From Bacteroidota bacterium (GTDB taxonomy: Bacteria; Bacteroidota; Bacteroidia; Chitinophagales; Chitinophagaceae), in assembly GCA_018266775.1 (NCBI GenBank), contig JAFDZS010000002.1, positions 31,730-80,440 of the forward strand: a DNA stretch of 48,711 nucleotides. Reading direction: 5' to 3'. How positions within the stretch are numbered: position 1 is the stretch's first letter; each line of letters starts with the position of its first letter. The notes under the pieces are model-generated. The model was not told the DNA's origin. It did no database searches and saw only the letters and a list, made by a program, of their open reading frames with translations. A program made the translations under genes and the position numbers. This document shows, one piece after another, positions 1 through 6,473 of the stretch.

Positions 1-308
1 GCCACAGGCCAAAGCGCCGCGGCTTAACCTGACTGGTTTTAGTTGGAAGTTTTTTAAGGCGTCTGACAGTTTGGAACCGTCTTGACGCCTGTGAAACTAC
101 TTAGATTTGCCGGGAAGGCGTGAAGACGTTTTAGAGCAATTGCCTGCCTGAGTTTAGTTTGCCTTATGGGCGAAGTCGGGTGATATAATCATCTAAGCCG
201 GTTTGCCACAGGCCAAAGCGCCGCGGCTCAACCTGAAAGCTTTTAGTTGGAAGTAGTTTCAAAGGCGCCTGACGGTTTGGAACCGTCTTGACACCTGCGA
301 AGAGCCTG
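1..308. repeat. Tandem repeat (period 204 bp) with nested palindromes, cut by window edge
   Basis: The sequence from 1 to about 104 recurs at 205-308 with few changes; both start GCCACAGGCCAAAGCGCCGC and both carry a nested hairpin. In copy 1 the outer arms AGGCGTC (57-63) and GACGCCT (84-90) pair perfectly. In copy 2 the inner arms GACGGTT (271-277) and AACCGTC (281-287) pair perfectly, while copy 1 has one mismatch there. The second copy loses similarity after about 303, so it is the end of an array that probably continues left of the window. It lies just upstream of the mdh promoter. I see no coding potential in it. Confidence 0.8.
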
Positions 309-382
309 ATTACGTGATGCATTGATGCGCATCATCACAAAAAATTATTGCTTTCATCATTTCTGCCAATGCTGTAATCTGT

Positions 383-390
383 TACCTTTG
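383..390 (+). promoter_or_regulatory. Bacteroidota -7 element upstream of mdh
   Basis: TACCTTTG matches the TAnnTTTG consensus of the Bacteroidota housekeeping sigma factor. It lies 42 nt before the mdh start codon. No convincing TTG -33 box is visible at the usual spacing, so the call rests on the -7 element and its position. Confidence 0.5.
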
Positions 391-431
391 CGGCGACATT
401 TTATTTCTTCCAACTATTTAAATACTATATT

Positions 432-1361
432 ATGAAAGTAACTGTTGTAGGTGCCGGAGCCGTGGGAGCAACCTGTGCCGATAATATTGCCCGTAAGGAA
501 TTGTGTAACGAACTGGTTTTACTGGATATTAAAGAAGGCATTGCCGAAGGTAAAGCACAGGATATGATGCAGACCGCCACCCTGCTGGGTTTTGATACCA
601 AGATTGTGGGCAGCACCAACGACTACAGCAAAACTGCCGGCAGCGATGTGGTGGTGATTACCAGCGGCCTGCCCCGCAAACCGGGTATGACCCGTGAAGA
701 ACTGATTGGTGTGAATGCCGGTATTGTGAAAGGTGTGTGCGAAAACATTTTAAAATATTCCCCCAATGCTATCATCATCGTGATCAGCAATCCGATGGAT
801 ACGATGACGTACCTGGCATTACAATCTACCCGCCTGCCCAAAAACCGCATTATTGGTATGGGTGGTACGTTAGACAGCAGCCGCTTTAAATACCAACTGA
901 GCCAGCACCTCGGCTGCAGCCCCAGCGATTTAAATGCTGTTGTTGTTGGCGGCCATGGTGATACCACGATGATTCCCCTTATCAACAAAGCTACCTGGAA
1001 CAGTGTACCTGTTACCCAATTCCTGAGTGCTGAACAACAGGAGAAAATTGTTAAAGATACCATGGTGGGCGGCGCTATGCTGACTGCTTTGATTGGTACT
1101 TCTGCCTGGTATGCACCCGGTGCTGCCGGTGCGGCTTTGGTAGAAAGCATTTTGCGTGACGAGAAAAAACTGTTTACCTGCTGCGTAGCTTTAGACGGCG
1201 AATACGGACAAAAAGATATTTGCCTGGGTGTGCCCGTTACCATCGGCAAAAACGGTTGGGAAAAAATTATTGACTTTGGCCTTACTGCCGACGAGCAAGC
1301 CGCTTTTGATAAAAGCGCTGCTGCCGTTAGAAGCATGAATGATGTATTGGCTACACTGTAA
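432..1361 (+). CDS. mdh: Malate dehydrogenase
   Basis: NAD-dependent malate dehydrogenase, interconverting malate and oxaloacetate in the TCA cycle; cytosolic. The 309-residue length is normal for the LDH-like bacterial/archaeal MDH type. Residues 7-12 (GAGAVG) form the nucleotide-binding loop, and Asp32 at the end of strand beta2 favours NAD over NADP. The substrate arginines lie in PRKPGMTR (81-88) and at Arg151. The catalytic histidine is His175 within VGGHGD (172-177). The start is the first ATG of the frame and follows a TAnnTTTG promoter element at 383-390. The gene appears to be a single-gene transcript; the neighbours on both sides are repeats. The family assignment is secure. Confidence 0.97.
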   Translation: MKVTVVGAGAVGATCADNIARKELCNELVLLDIKEGIAEGKAQDMMQTATLLGFDTKIVGSTNDYSKTAGSDVVVITSGLPRKPGMTREELIGVNAGIVKGVCENILKYSPNAIIIVISNPMDTMTYLALQSTRLPKNRIIGMGGTLDSSRFKYQLSQHLGCSPSDLNAVVVGGHGDTTMIPLINKATWNSVPVTQFLSAEQQEKIVKDTMVGGAMLTALIGTSAWYAPGAAGAALVESILRDEKKLFTCCVALDGEYGQKDICLGVPVTIGKNGWEKIIDFGLTADEQAAFDKSAAAVRSMNDVLATL

Positions 1362-1539
1362 GCAAAGCATTTAGTACGAAGACCTATTACTGCCGGTGCC
1401 TGTGCACCGGTAGTTTTGTTTGAACAGATTGTTACAGAAGCCTGTTGTGTTACCGCGGCAGCATACGGTATATTGAAACCGGCAGCATGAATAATTACAG
1501 CGTTGTGTTGCATTACCGGTATTTCAGCAATTATTCCGG

Positions 1540-1812
1540 CAGTAAGCTGTTATATTTTGGCAGTAAGCTGTTGTATTCCCGCAGTTGGCTGTTGCATTTG
1601 CGCAGTTGCTTAGTACACTTTGGCAGTGGCTTGTTGTATTCCCGCAGTTGGCTGTTGCATTTGCGCAGTTGCTTAGTATACTTTGGCAGTGGCTTGTTGC
1701 ATTCCGGCAGTTGGCCGTTACATTCGTGCAGTTGCTCAGTATATTTTGGCAGTTGCTTAGTATACTTTGGAAGTTGTCTGCTGCATTTGTGCAGTTGCCC
1801 ATTGCAACTATC
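1540..1812. repeat. 21-bp minisatellite, about 13 units, with 63-bp higher-order period
   Basis: Consecutive 21-bp units begin at 1540, 1561, 1582, 1603 and so on to 1792, most starting CAGTTG or CAGTGG. Three unit types (CAGTTGGCTGTTGCATTTGCG, CAGTTGCTTAGTACACTTTGG, CAGTGGCTTGTTGTATTCCCG) alternate, so 1582-1644 is nearly identical to 1645-1707, giving a 63-bp higher-order repeat. Because 21 is divisible by 3, open frames exist on both strands (heptads of GSxLLxx on plus, NCxNxTx on minus), but nothing else supports translation. Degenerate units may extend left to about 1459. Intergenic, between mdh and the terminator at 1852. Confidence 0.9.
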
Positions 1813-1851
1813 AGGTTGTACCTGGCACCTTTTACACTACCGCATAAAAAA

Positions 1852-1880
1852 GGCAGTGCTTTTATTTAAAAGCAACTGCC
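1852..1880. terminator. Hairpin terminator, probably for the minus-strand gene 1905-2675 and possibly bidirectional
   Basis: GGCAGTGCTTTT and AAAAGCAACTGCC form a long stem with an ATTT loop and a one-base bulge. The A-run to its left (1846-1851) reads as a U-run on the minus strand, where it lies 25 nt past the stop of 1905-2675. Confidence 0.7.
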
Positions 1881-1904
1881 AGTATACACTATTTAACTCC
1901 TGAA

Positions 1905-2675
1905 CTATATTTTTACTGCTTTAAACTGCAGCCCGATTATTTGCTGGTATTGCGGGCTGTTATTGCCATACAAACTTTTTACGTAGATTTTTACTTCTTT
2001 AGCCACCTGTACCATGCCATCGGTGGTATTGTACATTACCCGGTCTCTTTCTATACGGGCATTGTTCCAGTCTACAAATTTGGCCACCACCTGCTGGTTG
2101 GCCTCCTTTAACCCACCTGCCATGGTGCGCAGGGCAGGGATTTGCAGTTCTGTTTCGTTAGGTGCATATTCAGGCTGTTCTGCCAACAGTATGACCAGCT
2201 TGTTCAGGTGGTCTGCCTTGTTATCAAAACTAAGCTGGCTTACCGATATAGATTTTGGCGTGGGCACTGCCGGCGATGCCGGTGGCGCCGGCTCGGTACC
2301 GTTAGTTGCTGCTGCCGCCTTTGTTTCCACCGCTTTTGCCCGGCGACCGAGTATTTTACGGGTGATCACTTTAGCATCGGCCACTACATCTGCCGTGGTG
2401 CCGGAGGCCATTAATGCATTGGTGATTTTTAAAGTTAATGCGGTTAAACCGGCAAAAGCCTGTTTACGGTTGTTGGTGACATTATCAAATACTGTTTTTG
2501 CCTGGTGTGCTGCATTTAATGCGTCGACACCCAGTTGATAAAGGTCCTGTAATGACTTTATCGTCAAATTACCATTGCTGGGGTTATACCTGCCGTTATA
2601 CCCCATGCAACTGATAATGAGCGCCTGGAAGTTGGCCAGGTTTTTTGCGTGGCCACTTTCGTTGATAGTACTCAT
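1905..2675 (-). CDS. Hypothetical protein with central Ala/Pro-rich linker
   Basis: A 256-residue protein I cannot assign to a named family. It has two predicted alpha-helical regions (about 1-115 and 155-256) joined by a low-complexity linker near 118-143 rich in Ala, Pro and Thr. No signal peptide or membrane segment is visible, so it is likely cytoplasmic. Codon usage and GC are like the core genes rather than the AT-rich accessory genes downstream. It starts at an ATG at 2675, has no close upstream partner and ends at a hairpin terminator (1852-1880). The two similar-sized helical halves could reflect an internal duplication, but I could not align them convincingly by eye. Confidence 0.75.
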   Translation of the reverse strand: MSTINESGHAKNLANFQALIISCMGYNGRYNPSNGNLTIKSLQDLYQLGVDALNAAHQAKTVFDNVTNNRKQAFAGLTALTLKITNALMASGTTADVVADAKVITRKILGRRAKAVETKAAAATNGTEPAPPASPAVPTPKSISVSQLSFDNKADHLNKLVILLAEQPEYAPNETELQIPALRTMAGGLKEANQQVVAKFVDWNNARIERDRVMYNTTDGMVQVAKEVKIYVKSLYGNNSPQYQQIIGLQFKAVKI

Positions 2676-3329
2676 AGAATACGTTTTTGGTGATTAAAAA
2701 TTTTATTTCCTCCATTAACTGTAATCCTTACTGGTTATTGCTTTGGGCATTTTTGGTGGTGGTGTTTTACGCTGAGAAAAAGACAATGTTTATTAGATGG
2801 TTTATCTGCTGATTAGGTATTTGAGTGTGTTGGTTAGTTGGATTGGGTTATTGGTTAATTGGTTGATTGGAGGTTGAGGGGTTGAGGGGTTTGGGGGTTT
2901 AGGGGTTTAGCCGAAAACAGGTAGAAATACGGTTGTGGGATTGCGGATATTGCGTTAGGTTTGGTAGTGTTCATTTTGTTTGGAAACCTGGTGCCTGGGA
3001 TGGGACTGAGGAGGGCGAAGCCATGAGGGAATAGTTTGTTTTAGTTGTTGTTAAACCAGCCAGCAATGAAATCCATTCATTTTGAATACAAATTACAATA
3101 AGATATTTTAAAAATAAATCAACGGCATTGATGCTATAAACAATACAAAAAGTTTATCGCTAGTTTGTTGATTATTAATAGGTGTTTATAAATTTACAGT
3201 ACGTGTAATAACAGCAATAAAAGAGTTGTACGCTATTTTTCAAAACTCCTACTAAAACTAGTTGGTAAAAAAACTAAAAAAATACATAAATAAAATTAGC
3301 TTCGATAACTTTTAAACCAATTAAATAGT
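2676..3329. other. Intergenic region with T/G-rich tract and G-quadruplex motif
   Basis: There is no convincing gene here. About 2825-2905 is a T/G-rich low-complexity stretch (iterated GGTTAATTGG/GGTTGATTGG, then G-runs). The part from 3060 on is strongly AT-rich and marks the start of the accessory segment. GTTGTACGCT at 3225-3234 is the exact reverse complement of 3739-3748 (see findings). Confidence 0.6.
2878..2905 (+). other. Putative G-quadruplex motif
   Basis: Four G-runs of 4, 4, 5 and 4 are separated by loops TTGA, TTT and TTTA. This satisfies the strict G4N1-7 motif and resembles telomeric repeat patterns. Intergenic, between divergent genes. Confidence 0.6.
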
Positions 3330-3737
3330 ATGTGGATTATAGGTATTATAGTAGTTATAGGCATACTCTATATTTTGCTTACTAAAAAAGGAAAAGAAAT
3401 TCAACAGACGAATCGTGAGGGCGGAATGCTTATTAAGTATGCATATATAGTTCACAAAATCTTAGAGCAAGATACGCGAGCACAAATATCGCATGAATCC
3501 GGGGACACAATACAAATAGATTTGAAAACAGCAGGAGGAGTAACTTCGTTTATCTTAAAACATAATAGCAACCGGTTATTAATAAAGTGGAAATCCAATA
3601 ATCTAATTTATGGACAACATAATTTACGATGGGAGTTTGCGGCATCTCAAAGTCAAGTAGAGATAATGAATAAGGTTGAAAGAGAATTAGCATCTTACCA
3701 AAATAAAATAATAAGCAACCGCGGTTTACTCAAATAA
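3330..3737 (+). CDS. Small membrane-anchored hypothetical protein
   Basis: A 135-residue protein with one N-terminal membrane span (about residues 2-18: isoleucine/valine-rich, followed by KKGK) and a soluble domain facing the cytoplasm if the positive-inside rule holds. The remainder is charged and mixed alpha/beta, with no motif I recognise. The gene is AT-rich compared with mdh and with the genes after 6400, which suggests recent acquisition. Its stop codon is one base before an inverted-repeat element (3739-3927), and a 10-bp sequence at 3225-3234 upstream is the exact reverse complement of 3739-3748, so the gene sits in a cassette-like unit. Start is the first ATG. Confidence 0.7.
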   Translation: MWIIGIIVVIGILYILLTKKGKEIQQTNREGGMLIKYAYIVHKILEQDTRAQISHESGDTIQIDLKTAGGVTSFILKHNSNRLLIKWKSNNLIYGQHNLRWEFAASQSQVEIMNKVERELASYQNKIISNRGLLK

Positions 3738-3738
3738 C

Positions 3739-3927
3739 AGCGTACAACATGGGGTTCGCAAAATTGGGGCTATACCAACAATTTTTCAGCATTTTAGTCA
3801 ACCAATAACAGGATTTATTAACTAAACCAGTCAACTTTTTTCAGGACGGGTCATTTATAATTTAAACTTCAGTTCCGGGCGGACAGTTGGAAAATTCCCC
3901 AACTTCGTTAAGCCCCGGGCGTTGACT
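3739..3927. repeat. Inverted-repeat intergenic element 1 (cassette-boundary-like)
   Basis: The left arm, about 3743-3770 (ACAACATGGGG...ATTGGGGC), is imperfectly complementary to the right arm at 3897-3927 (CCCCAACTTCG...GGGCGTTGA). The match is roughly two thirds, and several mismatches would be G:T pairs in single-stranded form. The leftmost 10 bases repeat in inverted form at 3225-3234, upstream of the preceding gene. Confidence 0.55.
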
Positions 3928-3954
3928 GAAATTATATGGCACAACTTTTAATTA

Positions 3955-4341
3955 ATGAATATGGGAATAAATCTTATCAGAGAATTACTTCACCGATCAG
4001 ATTCAAGTGGATCTAAATCAACAATTCTTAAACCGTTAACTTGGCTTGTATCAATTTTAATAGGTGGAGTCATTTTATTGCAAAAGGTTAATACTCCGGC
4101 TTGGCTTACAGTATTTTTTTGTATAATAGTTAGCCTTGCAGTATTAATTTTCTTCTTCGCCTATATATTTTGCCTTTTTAAAGATAGAGACGCTTTAAGA
4201 AGTGAGAAATACTCAATTCAAAAAATGGCGATTGAAAAAGGTATATATGGTGATAACATCACTGGTATACATGAACCTGACAACTCAAAACTATTGAGTG
4301 ACCCAAAAAACCTTTCTAATCAATCCGAAAGAGAAGAGTAA
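3955..4341 (+). CDS. Two-span membrane protein, first gene of a two-gene unit
   Basis: A 128-residue hypothetical protein with two adjacent membrane spans (about residues 29-43 and 49-73) forming a hairpin with a short outside loop, and a charged C-terminal cytoplasmic tail. The gene is AT-rich. Its stop TAA (4339-4341) is followed after one base by the ATG of the next gene, so the two are almost certainly co-translated. An in-frame ATG also occurs at codon 3. The arrangement (small two-span membrane protein plus small soluble partner) is like toxin or effector pairs in accessory regions, but I have no sequence evidence for that function. Confidence 0.75.
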   Translation: MNMGINLIRELLHRSDSSGSKSTILKPLTWLVSILIGGVILLQKVNTPAWLTVFFCIIVSLAVLIFFFAYIFCLFKDRDALRSEKYSIQKMAIEKGIYGDNITGIHEPDNSKLLSDPKNLSNQSEREE

Positions 4342-4342
4342 T

Positions 4343-4645
4343 ATGAAAAAAAGATATATAGTTTGTATAAATAATTCTAAAAAGGAACAAGAAGAAAAAT
4401 TTATTGAATTTCTTAAAGATAATAGCCTTGCTTGGTGGCATTGGCTGCCCAATACATGGTTGCTATCGGAAAATACTGGGAGATTATCCGCATCGTTTAT
4501 CCGGGATGCTGTTAAAGAAATTTTTGATAACGAGTATAATATTGTATTTGAAATCAGCCAAACCAATGATACTTGGTCTGGATTCGGACCAAGTAGCGAG
4601 AATAAAAATATGTTTAAATGGCTAAAAAATAACTGGAAAAAATAA
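4343..4645 (+). CDS. Small soluble hypothetical protein, partner of the 2TM protein
   Basis: A 100-residue protein beginning MKKRYIVCIN, with a predicted beta-alpha-beta-beta-alpha-beta order: strand, helix at 13-24, a Trp-rich segment (AWWHWLPNTWLL), helix, strand, and a helix with a Trp-rich C-terminus. The size and order suggest a ferredoxin-like fold of the Cas2/VapD/SinR sort. This is inferred from pattern only; no catalytic residue is evident. The frame is open back to a GTG at 4298, but ATG 4343 is preferred because it is one base after the stop of the upstream gene. Confidence 0.7.
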   Translation: MKKRYIVCINNSKKEQEEKFIEFLKDNSLAWWHWLPNTWLLSENTGRLSASFIRDAVKEIFDNEYNIVFEISQTNDTWSGFGPSSENKNMFKWLKNNWKK

Positions 4646-4655
4646 CTTCAGCCAA

Positions 4656-4835
4656 AGTATTTGCAAAAGCAGGGCAGGACATTGTAACATCAGTGCAAGC
4701 ATCAGCAGCAGTTCGGGTACAACGTTCAATGTTCAGCTTTAGTTCATAACTTCAACAACATATTTTCAAATGGGCATTTGTACCGAGCTGGACAATCAAT
4801 AAATCCCTGCCTTCGCAAATACTCGAACGTTGTGC
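4656..4835. repeat. Inverted-repeat intergenic element 2 (cassette-boundary-like)
   Basis: The outer arms AGTATTTGCAAAAGCAGGG (4656-4674) and CCCTGCCTTCGCAAATACT (4805-4823) are complementary at 17 of 19 positions. Nested inside, AGTTCGGGTACAA (4710-4722) and TTGTACCGAGCT (4778-4789) pair with one bulge and one G:T. The right edge carries AACGTTGTGC (4826-4835). The whole element could fold into one long hairpin of about 170 nt. It starts about 10 nt after a stop codon and ends 24 nt before the next start. Confidence 0.75.
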
Positions 4836-4859
4836 ATAATAAAAAATTGACCCTCTACA

Positions 4860-5555
4860 ATGACAAAAACTTTCTTTTCATTTCTCATATCTATTGTGAC
4901 ACTTTTTGGTTGCGGAACAGGCGGACAGCAACACAACGACCAAACAATTCAAGACAGTGCGACACAAGCCGAATTAAGAAAACGAGAGCAAGACAGATTG
5001 CAAAAGGACAGCATTACAAAAGCTGAACAAGACAAAGCTATTGGCGACATTCGTTTTTATATTTCAGAAAAGCAATTCAATAAAGACAAAGAAGCATTTA
5101 TCAAAAAATGTAAACTCCCAAAGTACGAGTTTTACAAAAACGCAACAATAATTGACAATAAGATTGGTGGCTATGGGTTTAACAGCGTTGACGGTTGGTT
5201 TTATAAAGACAGTTTATATAGTATTGAACTTACAGGCTGTCTAATTAACTATGACGAATATGATATTGTTATGCCCGATCAGTATAGCGCCTTAATGGAA
5301 TTGCTAAAATCAAAGTATGGGCAACCCAAAATGGACAATGGCATTCCAAGTTGGACATCTATTGAAAAAGGCTATTTCAGACGATGTGCTGTTTGGGAAA
5401 TCGGCGACAAAATAATTGAAGCAAGAATTTCATGTGGTGGGACAAACTACACATTAAACTTAGCTGTTTTAAAACCTGCGATTGAAGATTTAGTAAAAAA
5501 GGAAGCCGACAAAAAAGCTGACGAAGAAACAAAAAAAGGTTCATCAGTGCTTTGA
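4860..5555 (+). CDS. Lipoprotein, hypothetical
   Basis: A 231-residue predicted lipoprotein. It has a short signal peptide (MTKTFFSFLISIVTLFGC) with a lipobox ending at Cys18, then a charged coiled-coil-like stretch rich in Gln, Asp and Lys (about 25-62), a globular domain, and a Lys/Glu/Asp-rich tail. Transport to the outer or inner membrane by the Lol route is expected; the function is unknown. The gene is AT-rich and is the third member of the co-directional module array. It is preceded by inverted-repeat element 2 and followed by a direct copy of that element's left arm (5572-5593). Confidence 0.75.
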   Translation: MTKTFFSFLISIVTLFGCGTGGQQHNDQTIQDSATQAELRKREQDRLQKDSITKAEQDKAIGDIRFYISEKQFNKDKEAFIKKCKLPKYEFYKNATIIDNKIGGYGFNSVDGWFYKDSLYSIELTGCLINYDEYDIVMPDQYSALMELLKSKYGQPKMDNGIPSWTSIEKGYFRRCAVWEIGDKIIEARISCGGTNYTLNLAVLKPAIEDLVKKEADKKADEETKKGSSVL

Positions 5556-5571
5556 CTTTACTACACCCAGT

Positions 5572-5622
5572 AGTATCGCCAAAAGCAGGGCAGATGAATA
5601 TATTCTCATCCGCATTTGTCTC
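5572..5622. repeat. Truncated copy of the inverted-repeat intergenic element
   Basis: 5572-5593 matches the left arm of element 2 (4656-4677) at about 19 of 22 bases. The following GAATATATTCTCAT...GCATTTGTCTCG resembles 4759-4785. The right arm is missing; the sequence instead runs into the insertion-sequence remnant at about 5623. Confidence 0.55.
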
Positions 5623-5860
5623 GTCCTGAAATAGGTTGACTACAAAATCAACCAAAATGGATTTAAAAGACCAGATTATCCAGGAGTATTTAAACACCGG
5701 TTGTGATTTTAGAAAACTGCAACAGAAGTATGGCGTGAGCCGTACAATGATTTGTAAATGGGTGACTATTCACCAGGGAATTCATAACTTGCCGCCCACT
5801 CAAAAGCAATTATTTTATTCCAATGTAAGCTCCCCCCTTCTTTGGTCATTTTAAGTTAGT
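5623..5860 (+). mobile_element. Insertion-sequence remnant
   Basis: The left edge GTCCTGAAATAGGTTGAC (5623-5640) looks like a terminal sequence of Bacteroidota transposons, and it is followed by the 5' part of a transposase gene. No right terminal repeat and no catalytic (DDE) domain are visible before 6474. It interrupts the third intergenic element. Confidence 0.55.
5657..5854 (+). pseudogene. Truncated transposase OrfA-like HTH fragment
   Basis: From ATG 5657 the frame reads MDLKDQIIQEYLNTGCDF, then a helix-turn-helix (KLQQKYGVSRTMICKW, about residues 19-34) and a conserved-looking IHQGIHNLPP segment. This is typical of the N-terminal DNA-binding subunit of IS3-like transposases. After about residue 50 the sequence degenerates (VSSPLLWSF) and stops. 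The catalytic partner is absent, so it is a broken copy. Confidence 0.6.
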
Positions 5861-6011
5861 TAACCAAAAGCGAGCTTTATTATCGCTACCTAAGCCTTGA
5901 TCCAATATCGTCCTTTACTTACCGTTAGTTTCCTTTTTTCAAAAATTCTTTTTTATTTGTATGTAAAAGAGTTTACATTTACATCATTAAAATATTGGTG
6001 TTCCAATAGCG

Positions 6012-6138
6012 AACTCTGAAGGAAAATCTCGAAAATTTTTTATGAATACAGAGTAAGTTAAAGAGAACGCACCTGCAAAGGTGTGTTCCTTTGCTTTCAA
6101 TTGTATTCAGGTATTTCGAGATACCTCCTTCAGTTGTT
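6012..6138 (+). ncRNA. Candidate structured RNA: long interrupted hairpin
   Basis: Four nested stems lie on one axis: CTGAAGGA (6016-6023) with TCCTTCAG (6126-6133); ATCTCGAAA (6026-6034) with TTTCGAGAT (6114-6122); TGAATACA (6043-6050) with TGTATTCA (6102-6109); AACGCACC (6066-6073) with GGTGTGTT (6080-6087, one G:U), closed by a TGCAAA loop. Internal loops separate them, the largest about 10 by 9 nt (6051-6060 / 6093-6101). A rod with a central bubble and about 120 nt resembles 6S-type RNAs (compare the 6S-Flavo class), but I cannot confirm the family. The strand is assumed. Confidence 0.5.
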
Positions 6139-6201
6139 AAGTGTAAGGGCACACCTTTGTTGTGTAACCATATTTTTTAACCCTAAAACCCCGTTACAAT
6201 T

Positions 6202-6303
6202 ATGGAGGAGCTTAAACGACCCGAGTTCCCAACCAAAAGGATGGTGATTTTTATTATTGCTTACATCATCATCCTGGTTACCGTACTGCTAAAAATGAAA
6301 TAG
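6202..6303 (+). CDS. 33-residue single-span membrane ORF
   Basis: ATG at 6202 opens a 33-codon frame ending TAG at 6301-6303. The peptide has a charged N-terminus (MEELKRPEFPTKR), one hydrophobic span (about residues 14-30, Ile/Val/Leu-rich) and ends KMK. A clean charged-then-hydrophobic layout is what real small membrane proteins look like, but length alone cannot prove translation. It lies 64 nt after the long hairpin at 6012-6138, so the hairpin could be its leader. Confidence 0.45.
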   Translation: MEELKRPEFPTKRMVIFIIAYIIILVTVLLKMK

Positions 6304-6372
6304 CATTACATTATGCCTAAATCGTTTGCCTGCCTTATCCATTCTTTTATAAACCTTTCCTTTACCGTTATA

Positions 6373-6388
6373 TTGGTTATTTAACCAA
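6373..6388. promoter_or_regulatory. Small palindrome upstream of 6474
   Basis: TTGGTTA-TT-TAACCAA is a perfect 7-bp inverted repeat about 85 nt before the BNR-repeat gene. It could be a regulator site; there is no other support. Confidence 0.25.
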
Positions 6389-6473
6389 AAAATTATTTGT
6401 CTTGTTTAACCACCCGCTTACTATGCCATGCGTATAAAAGCGGGGCAATTTTAACTAATAAAACTCCAAAAAA

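Noticed and set aside
623..1513. 296-aa open frame on the minus strand across mdh
   Set aside because: It is the antisense shadow of mdh; the plus frame carries all MDH motifs.
1445..1903. Open frames (152, 94 and 92 aa) in the 21-bp repeat
   Set aside because: Arise because the repeat period is divisible by three; no start signal, domain or composition supports translation. Treated as repeat, mentioned as a finding only.
4298..4645. Longer version of the 100-aa partner protein starting at GTG 4298
   Set aside because: It would overlap most of the upstream gene's 3' end; ATG 4343 one base after that gene's stop is far more likely.
3739..4835. Canonical integron attC sites
   Set aside because: The core sites do not fit RYYYAAC/GTTRRRY and no IntI-type integrase is seen; only the general design is similar.
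5657..5854. Intact transposase
   Set aside because: Only the DNA-binding part remains; no catalytic domain or right terminal repeat before 6474.
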